DNA of 64,000 nucleotides, from the NCBI RefSeq assembly GCF_000177075.1, contig NZ_ADEG01000068.1:1-64000 (forward strand), given 5' to 3'. A model generated the notes under the pieces. The model did no database searches and had not been told where the DNA came from. It saw only the letters and a list, made by a program, of their open reading frames with translations. Of this stretch, positions 44,283-52,003 are shown in pieces. Each line of letters begins with the position of its first letter. The first letter of the stretch is position 1. This DNA comes from Hoylesella buccalis ATCC 35310. Lineage in GTDB: Bacteria > Bacteroidota > Bacteroidia > Bacteroidales > Bacteroidaceae. The translations under genes were made by a program, and so were the position numbers.

Positions 44283-47249
44283 ATGAACGATTCTGTGCCT
44301 TCTCAATGGCGTAATTTCTTATTGAAGGATGTGACTTTTGTCAATCTCATGATGAGACGTATTTATAATGTCTTAATCGTTGCCAATCCCTATGACGCAT
44401 TCATGTTGGAAGATGACGGCAGGGTAGAGGAGAAAATTTTCAACGAGTATATGGAGTTGGGTTTACGCTATCCGCCTACCTTTACACAGGTGAGCACCAC
44501 GGAAGAGGCGACCCGCATACTTCAGTCCACACCGATAGATTTGGTGATATGTATGCCAGGAACCGCTGACAATGACGCTTTTACCGTGGCGCACAACATT
44601 AAAGACGCCTTTCCTGATATTCATTGCATCGTTCTCACGCCTTTTTCGCATGGCATTACGCGTAGGATGGAGAACGAAGATCTGAGCATTTTCGATTATG
44701 TATTTTGTTGGTTGGGCAACACGAATCTCATTATGTCCATCATCAAGCTGATGGAAGACAAGATGAACTTGGAGCACGATATCATCGAAGGTGGCGTACA
44801 AATGATATTGTTGGTAGAGGACAGCATTCGTTTTTATAGTTCCATACTGCCCAATCTGTACAGTTACATATTGGAACAGAACAAGCATTTGTCCTTTGAG
44901 GCATTGAACAGACATGCTGCTACGTTGCGTATGCGTGGTCGTCCAAAGGTGGTTTTGGCTCGAACTTATGAGGAAGCGATGGATTATTACAATCGTTTTG
45001 CGGACAACATATTAGGCGTTATCAGCGATGCCCGTTATCCTAAGGGCGGAGTGAAAGACGCCGAAGCGGGTTTGAAACTGTTGCGTGAGATTCGCAAGCG
45101 TGACCCTTATCTGCCTTTAATCGTGGAAAGTTCGGAGTCAAGCAATCGGGAAAAGACCGAAAGGGAGGGCTTCCGCTTTGTCGATAAGAACTCGAAGGTG
45201 ATGGGAATAGACCTCCGTCATATCTTTGAAGAGCACATGGGCTTTGGCGATTTCATCTTCAGAGACCCGCTTACCCGTCAGGAAATCATGCGCGTGCATT
45301 CGCTCAAGGAACTGCAAGACAATATTTTCAAGATACCAGATGATTCGTTTCGCTTTCATGTCTCACGCAATCACATGAGTCGTTGGCTCAGTGCACGCTC
45401 AATATTCCCCATCTCCGAGTTTCTTAAAAACATCACTTGGGACAAATTGCAAGACTTGCAAGCGCATCGGCAAATCATCTTCGATGCCATTGTGCAATAT
45501 CGCAAGATGAAAAACATAGGCGTGGTAGCGGTGTTCGACCGATTGAAATTCGACCAATATGCCCACTTCGCTCGTATCGGTGAAGGCTCGTTGGGCGGAA
45601 AAGGGCGTGGCCTTGCTTTCTTAGACCATATCATCAAGATGCACCCCGACTTTAATCAGTACGAAGGAGTGAAGGTGCAAATCCCAAAAACGCTGGTTCT
45701 TTGTACGGATTTGTTCGACCAATTCATGGACGAGAACAATCTTTATGACGTTGCCTTGAGCGATGCGACAGACGAAGAGATACTGCACAGCTTCTTGAAA
45801 GCCAAGTTGCCAGAGCGTCTGCGCGATGACTTTATCACGTTTTTCGATGCTACCAAGAGTCCGATAGCCATTCGTTCCAGTTCGTTGTTAGAAGATTCGC
45901 ATTATCAACCTTTTGCCGGAATCTATTCTACTTACATGATTCCCTCGCTCGATGACAAGCAAGTGATGCTCCAAATGTTGGCCTGTGCCATCAAGGGCGT
46001 GTATGCATCGGTGTTCTATCATGATTCCAAGGCTTACATGACGGCTACTCGCAACCTGATTGACCAAGAAAAAATGGCGGTTATCTTGCAAGAAGTGGTG
46101 GGCAAGCAGTATGATACGCACTATTATCCCAAGATAAGTGGGGTGCTGCGCTCGCTGAATTATTATCCCATTGGCAACGAAAAGGCCGAAGAGGGCATTG
46201 CCTCATTGGCTTTGGGATTGGGTAAATACATTGTAGATGGCGGTCAAACTTTGCGTGTGTCTCCTTATCATCCTCGTCATGTCTTGCAAACCAGCGAACT
46301 GGAAAAGGCCTTGCGCGAGACCCAAACGCAATTCTATGCCCTCGACACGGCTCACGTGGGACAGGATTTTCAGGTAGACGATGGTTTCAACATCCTCAAA
46401 TTGGATGTAAAATCTGCCGAGAAAGATGGCTCCCTGCAATACATTGCGTCTACTTACGACCCTAACAATCAGATGATTAGAGATGGACTGTACGACGGAG
46501 GGCGCAAGATTATATCTTTCTGTAGTGTGCTGCAACACGATGTGTTCCCATTGGCACCCATCATGCAGATGGCAATGAACTATGGTGCGGAGAGCATGCG
46601 GTGCCCCGTAGAAATAGAGTTTGCCTGTGATATCAATGCCGATAGGACAGGGGAATTCTACTTATTACAAATCCGTCCCATTGTCGATTCCAAGCAAATG
46701 CTCGACGAGGACGTTGTCGCCATTGCCGATGAACGGTGTTTGTTGCGTTCGCACAACTCGTTAGGACATGGCATTATGGACGATGTTTGTGACGTTGTTT
46801 ATGTAAAAACCAACGCTTCATTCACTGCGAAGAATAATCCTGCGATTGTAGGGGAGATAGAAAAGCTCAACGAGCAGTTCTTGTCTCGAGGTCAAGGTTA
46901 TGTATTGATAGGGCCGGGACGCTGGGGTTCGAGCGACCCTTGGTTGGGCATTCCTGTAAAGTGGCCACAAATCAGTGGTGCAAAGGTTATTGTCGAAACC
47001 ACATTAAACAACTACCGTATCGACCCAAGTCAAGGGACGCACTTCTTTCAAAACCTCACCAGTTTTGGTGTGGGCTATTTTACGATTGATGAGGTGGGTG
47101 GCAATGGCGTGTTCAGACAAGATGTTTTGGATGCCATGCCAGCTGTCGAAGAAACCACTTATGTTCGCCATGTTCGGTTCGATGCCCCATTGCGTATTTT
47201 GATGGACGGTCAGAAACAAGAGGGAGTGGTTCTGCTTTCTGAAACATAG
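44283..47249 (+). CDS. Two receiver-like domains fused to a PEP-synthase-type nucleotide-binding domain
   Basis: 988 residues from the ATG at 44283; an open TTG at 44250 is less likely. Residues ~25-165 resemble a receiver (YNVLIVANPYDAFML...IDLVICMPGTADND...HCIVLTPFSHG), and ~175-320 a second one (MILLVEDSIRFYSSIL...GVISDARYPKGG...PLIVESSESS), where acidic residues at the phosphorylation positions are partly kept. From about 420 it becomes a pyruvate-phosphate-dikinase N-terminal (ATP-grasp) domain: GEGSLGGKGRGLAFL, SPIAIRSSSLLEDS, FAGIYSTYM, and GEFYLLQIRPIV. The phospho-histidine swivel and PEP-binding barrel of true PEP synthase are missing; instead ~150 C-terminal residues carry GYVLIGPGRWGSSDPWLGIPV. 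It cannot be a complete PEP synthase. Such proteins recur in Bacteroidetes; function unknown. Confidence 0.85.
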   Translation: MNDSVPSQWRNFLLKDVTFVNLMMRRIYNVLIVANPYDAFMLEDDGRVEEKIFNEYMELGLRYPPTFTQVSTTEEATRILQSTPIDLVICMPGTADNDAFTVAHNIKDAFPDIHCIVLTPFSHGITRRMENEDLSIFDYVFCWLGNTNLIMSIIKLMEDKMNLEHDIIEGGVQMILLVEDSIRFYSSILPNLYSYILEQNKHLSFEALNRHAATLRMRGRPKVVLARTYEEAMDYYNRFADNILGVISDARYPKGGVKDAEAGLKLLREIRKRDPYLPLIVESSESSNREKTEREGFRFVDKNSKVMGIDLRHIFEEHMGFGDFIFRDPLTRQEIMRVHSLKELQDNIFKIPDDSFRFHVSRNHMSRWLSARSIFPISEFLKNITWDKLQDLQAHRQIIFDAIVQYRKMKNIGVVAVFDRLKFDQYAHFARIGEGSLGGKGRGLAFLDHIIKMHPDFNQYEGVKVQIPKTLVLCTDLFDQFMDENNLYDVALSDATDEEILHSFLKAKLPERLRDDFITFFDATKSPIAIRSSSLLEDSHYQPFAGIYSTYMIPSLDDKQVMLQMLACAIKGVYASVFYHDSKAYMTATRNLIDQEKMAVILQEVVGKQYDTHYYPKISGVLRSLNYYPIGNEKAEEGIASLALGLGKYIVDGGQTLRVSPYHPRHVLQTSELEKALRETQTQFYALDTAHVGQDFQVDDGFNILKLDVKSAEKDGSLQYIASTYDPNNQMIRDGLYDGGRKIISFCSVLQHDVFPLAPIMQMAMNYGAESMRCPVEIEFACDINADRTGEFYLLQIRPIVDSKQMLDEDVVAIADERCLLRSHNSLGHGIMDDVCDVVYVKTNASFTAKNNPAIVGEIEKLNEQFLSRGQGYVLIGPGRWGSSDPWLGIPVKWPQISGAKVIVETTLNNYRIDPSQGTHFFQNLTSFGVGYFTIDEVGGNGVFRQDVLDAMPAVEETTYVRHVRFDAPLRILMDGQKQEGVVLLSET

Positions 47250-47910
47250 AAAACGGCTTGGCGGCTTGTGGGGAATAAAGCCCTATGTTCATCACAGTTC
47301 TTTCATTGACGAAAGGTGTTTTGTTGGGAAAACAATCTTTGATTACATGTTTCATTGATTGTACAACAATTCTCCTTCAATGAAAGAGCTGCGTCTTTTA
47401 AGCCATGTTGTTTTTGTCCTATCGTTTTACCAAAAAACGACCATTAGAAATCTTCAAAATAGAAAAAATCAATAGGCAAGCGGTAGACAAAAGTACGCTC
47501 ATTTGGGCAAAATAAACGTCGTTTTTAGGTTAGAGCATTGACTTTACGTCCTTAGAAGCATCATCTTGGAGTGTTATCAACATGACATTGCAGCATAAAA
47601 GCATGCATATTCGATGCTAATCTCCATGCTATTGCCAGCAAGAAGCGATAAAAATAGGAATGAAAAGAGGTGGTTTTTGTGTAATGTATTCAATAACAAT
47701 AAATTACGAATGTCGCTCATATTTTGCGTATTTGCGACCAATTGTACCGTTGGTGGTCTACACGCGAATTATGAGAGGCACTTTGTAAAGAATAATCGGT
47801 GCGAAATTTGAAGAATTGGTCATACGGATGACTGAGAACGGCAAATGGTTGGCAGCTCTTGGAACCTACGCCATGACTGCCTAATATGTCAATCCAAGAC
47901 TTGAGTTGGG
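47250..47910. other. Long convergent gap with array F and an inverted repeat
   Basis: 661 bases without a supported gene. TCTTTCATTGA (47299-47309) is matched by the inverted TCAATGAAAGA (47377-47387), with small inner stems (TGTTTT/AAAACA; ATTGT/ACAAT), possibly the 3' end structure of the 44283-47249 transcript. Array F follows (47508-47639). Confidence 0.45.
47508..47639. repeat. 22-bp tandem array F (six units, mixed subtypes)
   Basis: Units start at 47508, 47530, 47552, 47574, 47596 and 47618. Cores include AGCATTGACTTTACGTCC (A-C subtype), AGCATGCATATTCGATGC (D subtype) and CTCCATGCTATTGCCAGC. The period stays 22 although the first unit is strongly decayed. Confidence 0.7.
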
Positions 47911-49050
47911 TTAATAAAATGTCAGTCGGAAGGTGGTCAGTCCATCGGTCTTGTCGGTGATGAGGTCGATGGAACCATTGCAAGCCTGCATGATCTGTCG
48001 GGAAATGGATAGGCCAATGCCGCTCCCCTGCGGCTTGGTGGTGAAGAAGGGCACGAAGATGTGGCTTGCCACATCATCGGGAATCATCGCTCCGTTGTCG
48101 GTGATGTCGATGATGACGGATTCCTGCGCGTTGGTGTATGCGCACAGTGTGATTTGCCCTTCTTCTCCGATGGCCTCGGAAGCGTTTTTCAGTAGGTTGT
48201 TAACCACCCTGCTGACGAGGCTCTCGTCGGCATACACCAGCAAGTCGCCAGGTTCTACCTCGCAGCTCACGTTCACGTCGGACTTTAACATCGGGCGAAT
48301 GAGGTTCACCATGCGCTCGAGGAACGGTCTTACATAGAACAGGGTGGGTGTGGGCGTGGGCACATGCGTGAACTTGCGGTAATTCTCCACAAAGCGCATC
48401 AGTTCCTTGCCAGTCCTGCTGATGACCTCTAATCCCTGGCGTTGCTCGCCCTGTGAGTTTTGGAGTAGGGTGTCGCTCAGCGATATGATGGGTGTGACGG
48501 TGTTCATGATTTCATGGGTGAGTACGCGGATGAGCTTCACCCAGCTATCTATCTCTTGGTTGGCCAGCTCGCCCTTGATGTCGCTGAAGCCGATGATGCG
48601 CACCCGACGACTCTTGAGAGTTGTGTGGGTCTCGCGCAGAGAGAATCCCGCCATCTTCTCCTTGATTTGATTGATGTGGGTGATGGTCTCCACCTGCAAC
48701 AGGTTGAGCGCGGCTCGGTTGCTGCGGAGTACGATGCCCCGCTCCACGTCGACCACCAAGATGCCCGTATCCACCGAATCGAGTATGAGTTCGAAGTATT
48801 TTTCCCGTTCTATCTGTTCATCCCGGGCGTGTTGTAAAATTTCCTTCACGCGGTTGAGCGACTCGTTGAGCAAAAGCTCGCTGCCGTATTTCTTGTTGAT
48901 GGGAAACTGGAAAGTATAGTCGCCGATGTCTATGGCGTTGAACATGAATGTCACCTTGCCAAGGTCGCGTCGATACCTCCGCCACAGTTGCAGATAGGCA
49001 ACGAGGGCGGCAAGCAATGCCAGGCAGAGTATGATGACAATCACGTTCAT
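47911..49050 (-). CDS. NtrB/NtrY-like sensor histidine kinase
   Basis: 379 residues. One N-terminal membrane helix (residues ~2-22), a short linker, then a PAS-like segment (ILDSVDTGILVVDVERGIVLRSNRAALNLL, about 89-118). H-box VLTHEIMNTVTPIISLSD with phospho-accepting H179, N-box NLLKNASEAIGEEGQ, then DNGAMIPDD and GSGIGLSISRQIMQ. With only one membrane helix and almost no periplasmic part, it likely senses an intramembrane or cytoplasmic signal. It is encoded three bases after its regulator's stop and should phosphorylate it. Confidence 0.93.
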   Translation of the reverse strand: MNVIVIILCLALLAALVAYLQLWRRYRRDLGKVTFMFNAIDIGDYTFQFPINKKYGSELLLNESLNRVKEILQHARDEQIEREKYFELILDSVDTGILVVDVERGIVLRSNRAALNLLQVETITHINQIKEKMAGFSLRETHTTLKSRRVRIIGFSDIKGELANQEIDSWVKLIRVLTHEIMNTVTPIISLSDTLLQNSQGEQRQGLEVISRTGKELMRFVENYRKFTHVPTPTPTLFYVRPFLERMVNLIRPMLKSDVNVSCEVEPGDLLVYADESLVSRVVNNLLKNASEAIGEEGQITLCAYTNAQESVIIDITDNGAMIPDDVASHIFVPFFTTKPQGSGIGLSISRQIMQACNGSIDLITDKTDGLTTFRLTFY

Positions 49051-49053
49051 GCG

Positions 49054-50382
49054 CTATAGTCCGTAACGTTTAATCTTGTTGTATAAAGTCTGTCGGGAGA
49101 TACCTAACCTGAACGCCACCTGCGAGAGGTTGCCGTCGCATTCACGGATGGTTTTCTCGATGAGCCTGCGTTCCATCTCGTCGAGCGTACGCACGTCCTC
49201 AATTGGTTTCTCCTGTCGGGCGGGACCACTCTCTATGTCGTCCTCGGCAATAGTAGTGCCGCTGCACAGGATAACCGCTTTCTCCATGGCATGTTGCAGT
49301 TCGCGAATGTTACCGTACCAAGGTTGCTCTTCGAGCTTGGTCATGGCGTCGGCCGAGAATTTTGTCTCCGGTTTGTTGTACATCGTCGCGTAGCGTTTGA
49401 GGAAGATGCTGGCCAAGGCTGTGATGTCTTCTTTGCGCTCGCGCAAGGGCGGCAGATGCAGGTGAATGGTGTTGACGCGGTAGAGCAAGTCTTCGCGAAA
49501 TTCGCCGTTGGTCACCATTTCTTGCAGGTCTCGGTTGGTGGCGCAAATCAGCCGCACGTCGATGGGAATTTGCTCGCTGTCTCCCACACGCACGATGCTC
49601 CTGCGCTGCAAGGCCGTGAGCAGCTTTGCCTGCAACGCATAGCTCAGGTTACCTATCTCATCGAGAAACAACGTGCCTCCCTCCGCCAGTTCAAACTTTC
49701 CCGGCTTGTCTGTCTTGGCATCCGTGAAAGCACCTTTCGTGTGTCCAAAGAGTTCGCTTTCAAAAAGTGTCTCCGTGATAGCTCCCATGTCGATGGGCAT
49801 CATCTGGTGTCCATGCCGTTTCGACAGGCGGTGTATCTCTTTGGCCAGCACTTCCTTGCCGGTTCCGTTCTCGCCCGTGATGAGGATGTTGGCATCGGTG
49901 GCTGCTACTTTCTCCACCATCAAGCGCAGATCTTGCATGGCCGGCGACACGCCCCAGTACATTTCTCCCTCATGGGTGGTGGCGTTCTGGATGTTTTTCT
50001 TGGTTTTTCGGTAGGCATTGGTGAGCGTATCGATGAGTTTGGCATTGTCGAAAGGCTTTACCACGAAGTCGGTTGCGCCCTCCTTGATGCCCGTCACCGC
50101 TAATTCAATATCGGCATAAGCCGTGAAGAGCACCACCTGCGTGCGGGGACTCAGTTTCTTGATCTCGCGTAGCCAGAAGAGTCCCTCGTTGCCATTGTTG
50201 ATGCCGCTGCGGAAATTCATATCGAGCAGCACCACGTCGGGTTTGTCCTCGCGTAGGCGGGTGGGGATATTCTCAGGCTTGGCTATCGCCGCGATATGCT
50301 CGAATACATTTTCTATCAGCATCTTCACCGTGGTGAGGATGTTTCGGTTGTCGTCAACTATCAGTATGCTACCTTGTTTCAT
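49054..50382 (-). CDS. NtrC-family sigma-54 activator response regulator
   Basis: 442 residues in three domains. Receiver: D10/D11, phospho-acceptor D54 (VVLLDMNF), K109 (FVVKPFD). AAA+ domain: Walker A GENGTGKE (170-177), Walker B GGTLFLDEIG (235-244), and the sigma-54 contact loop as GAFTDA (217-222) in place of GAFTGA. C-terminal Fis-type helix-turn-helix GNLSQVAFRLGISRQTLYNKI (about 416-436). It should bind upstream dyads and hydrolyse ATP to open sigma-54 promoters. The divergent efflux operon carries exactly such sites (50557-50594 and 50649-50664), making it the obvious target. Confidence 0.95.
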   Translation of the reverse strand: MKQGSILIVDDNRNILTTVKMLIENVFEHIAAIAKPENIPTRLREDKPDVVLLDMNFRSGINNGNEGLFWLREIKKLSPRTQVVLFTAYADIELAVTGIKEGATDFVVKPFDNAKLIDTLTNAYRKTKKNIQNATTHEGEMYWGVSPAMQDLRLMVEKVAATDANILITGENGTGKEVLAKEIHRLSKRHGHQMMPIDMGAITETLFESELFGHTKGAFTDAKTDKPGKFELAEGGTLFLDEIGNLSYALQAKLLTALQRRSIVRVGDSEQIPIDVRLICATNRDLQEMVTNGEFREDLLYRVNTIHLHLPPLRERKEDITALASIFLKRYATMYNKPETKFSADAMTKLEEQPWYGNIRELQHAMEKAVILCSGTTIAEDDIESGPARQEKPIEDVRTLDEMERRLIEKTIRECDGNLSQVAFRLGISRQTLYNKIKRYGL

Positions 50383-50451
50383 CTATTGTCTAATGTCTGT
50401 CTACCAGTTGCACAGCCTTTCACGGAGGTGGTGAAAAGGTTGTTGTTTTTG

Positions 50452-50482
50452 CAAAGATATTCTTTTTTCTCTTTAGTATCAA
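50452..50482 (-). promoter_or_regulatory. Promoter of the regulator-kinase operon
   Basis: Minus strand TTG (50482-50480), 20 bases, TATCTTTG (50459-50452), with a leader of about 65 bases. Confidence 0.6.
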
Positions 50483-50556
50483 GCCGTTGTCTAAAAATCA
50501 TATCATAAAAACCTGTGCGCCGCATGAGAGGACATCGTGGAGATGGTGGGGTTCAC

Positions 50557-50594
50557 TGTCAAATAATTGGGCAGCAGTGTCTAATTGTTGGACA
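50557..50594 (+). promoter_or_regulatory. Tandem upstream activator dyads
   Basis: TGTCAAATAATTGGGCA (50557-50573) and TGTCTAATTGTTGGACA (50578-50594). Both have the dyad form TGTCnAA...TTGGnCA. Their centres are 21 bp apart, two helical turns, and 80-110 bp before the predicted start, the usual geometry for an NtrC-type activator. Confidence 0.7.
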
Positions 50595-50648
50595 GGCTTG
50601 TAATCACGCTTTTTGCGCAACGTGCAGATAGATAGGGTGTTATGTTTC

Positions 50649-50664
50649 TGGCACGGCATTGGCA
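50649..50664 (+). promoter_or_regulatory. Sigma-54 promoter of the efflux operon
   Basis: TGGCACGGCATTGGCA matches the consensus TGGCACG-N4-TTGCW at all but one position, with GG and GC at the correct -24/-12 distance. Start predicted near 50675, so the coding start is 50678, not the in-frame ATG at 50642. Confidence 0.75.
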
Positions 50665-50677
50665 ACTGTTTATGCGT

Positions 50678-52003
50678 ATGAGAACAGCAATTACGATAAT
50701 ATTATTAGATTTGGCCGCTCTTCCGCTATTGGCGCAAGAGACTTGGACCATGAACCGCTGCATTCAGTATGCGGTGGAGCACAACAACGGAGTGCGCAAA
50801 CAGCGATTGGAGGTGCGACAGAGCAAGGTTGACGAGCGCACGGCGAGGCTCGACCTTCTGCCCACGGTGTCGGCACAGACCACGGCGCAGTATGCCTGGG
50901 GACGTAACATCAACCCAGAGACGAACACCTACAACACCATCACCACTTTCAACAACTATTACAGCATTGGGGCGGAGGTGCCTTTGTTTGACGGTGGCCG
51001 TACCTGGAATGCCTTTCAGCAAGCTCGACTGGCGCGTGCCAAGAGTATGACGGTTCTGCAAAAGACAGCCGACGACAAGGCCATAGCCGTGATGGCGAAA
51101 TTCGTGGAGGCGGTGTACAGCCAGCAGAGCATTGGTTTGGCACGGCGCAAATTGGCCGATAGTCAGGCTCTGCTTCGCAAGACCCGCGCGATGTTCGACC
51201 TTGGAGAGAAGTCGCGACCCGATGTGGCGCAGATGGAAAGCCAGGTGGCGGAGGACGATTACAACTTGCTGCACCAACAGAACGCAGCCAGTTTGGCATT
51301 GATGGCCTTGAAAGCGGAGATGAATTTTCCCGTAGGCGATACGCTTGCCCTCGACACTCTGTTGACCGCGAACCTGTCTGTTGCCGACGATGTCGGAAGC
51401 CTTTATGCCGCTTTCCAAGCTGAATCGCCGGAAGTAAAGACGGCAGCGTTCAATGTCAAGAACGCCCGCTACCATTATCTTATACAACGCGGACAGCTGC
51501 TGCCCGTCCTGGCATTGGGCGGAGGAATCAACACCAACTATTACCGCAATCTCTCGCAGGGCAGCAGTAAGACCGACAACTTCGGCAAACAGTTCAACAA
51601 CAACATGGGCGAATATGTCTACCTTTCATTTTCCATCCCCCTTTTCATGCCTTCGCGCTGGCGTGCCGCACGCAGAGCGAAAGCCGATTGGGAGGCAAGC
51701 AAACTCGACTTGGAAGATGCGCGTCGCAAACTGCACGATGATATTGCGCAGGCGGTGCTCGACCGTGACGGCTATTCGCGTGAGCTCATGAAGATGGAAC
51801 GAAAGACAACGGCCGACTCCATAGCCTGGCACCTGGCGTCGCGCAAGTATGAGGAGGGCATGCTCTCGACTTTCGACCTGCATACAGCGGCGCAAACCTT
51901 GCTCGACAGTCGCATCAAACTGCTGCAAATGCGGTTGATGCTTGAGATGAAACAACGATTGGTCAACTATTATAAAGGAATACGAACATGGACATTGAAA
52001 TAA
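50678..52003 (+). CDS. TolC-family outer-membrane efflux protein
   Basis: 441 residues from 50678 (MRTAITIILLDLAALPLLAQ, a signal peptide). In-frame ATGs at 50642 and 50672 lie upstream of or at the predicted sigma-54 start site. Two long helical repeats are visible, opening with WTMNRCIQYAVEHNNGVRKQRLEVRQSKVDERTARLDLLPTVSA and again around AAFQAESPEVKTAAFNVKNARYHYLIQRGQLLPVLAL. The YVYLSFSIPLFMPSRWRAARRAKADWEASK segment is typical of the family. It forms the outer-membrane exit duct for the pump encoded downstream; its last bases overlap the fusion-protein gene by 16. Confidence 0.93.
   Translation: MRTAITIILLDLAALPLLAQETWTMNRCIQYAVEHNNGVRKQRLEVRQSKVDERTARLDLLPTVSAQTTAQYAWGRNINPETNTYNTITTFNNYYSIGAEVPLFDGGRTWNAFQQARLARAKSMTVLQKTADDKAIAVMAKFVEAVYSQQSIGLARRKLADSQALLRKTRAMFDLGEKSRPDVAQMESQVAEDDYNLLHQQNAASLALMALKAEMNFPVGDTLALDTLLTANLSVADDVGSLYAAFQAESPEVKTAAFNVKNARYHYLIQRGQLLPVLALGGGINTNYYRNLSQGSSKTDNFGKQFNNNMGEYVYLSFSIPLFMPSRWRAARRAKADWEASKLDLEDARRKLHDDIAQAVLDRDGYSRELMKMERKTTADSIAWHLASRKYEEGMLSTFDLHTAAQTLLDSRIKLLQMRLMLEMKQRLVNYYKGIRTWTLK

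Larger units (their letters stand above)
50383..50677. promoter_or_regulatory. Divergent control region: regulator genes versus efflux operon
   Basis: Contains a vegetative-type minus-strand promoter (50452-50482), two activator dyads (50557-50594) and a sigma-54 promoter (50649-50664). Additional TGTCTAA half-sites occur at about 50386 and 50488, so the regulator may also act on its own gene. Confidence 0.65.

Noticed and set aside
6621-47639. 22-bp arrays as CRISPR
   Set aside because: Units are contiguous with no alternating spacers, are degenerate, and no cas genes are present.
47614-47811. 65-codon frame after array F
   Set aside because: It begins inside a repeat unit and its product shows no features.
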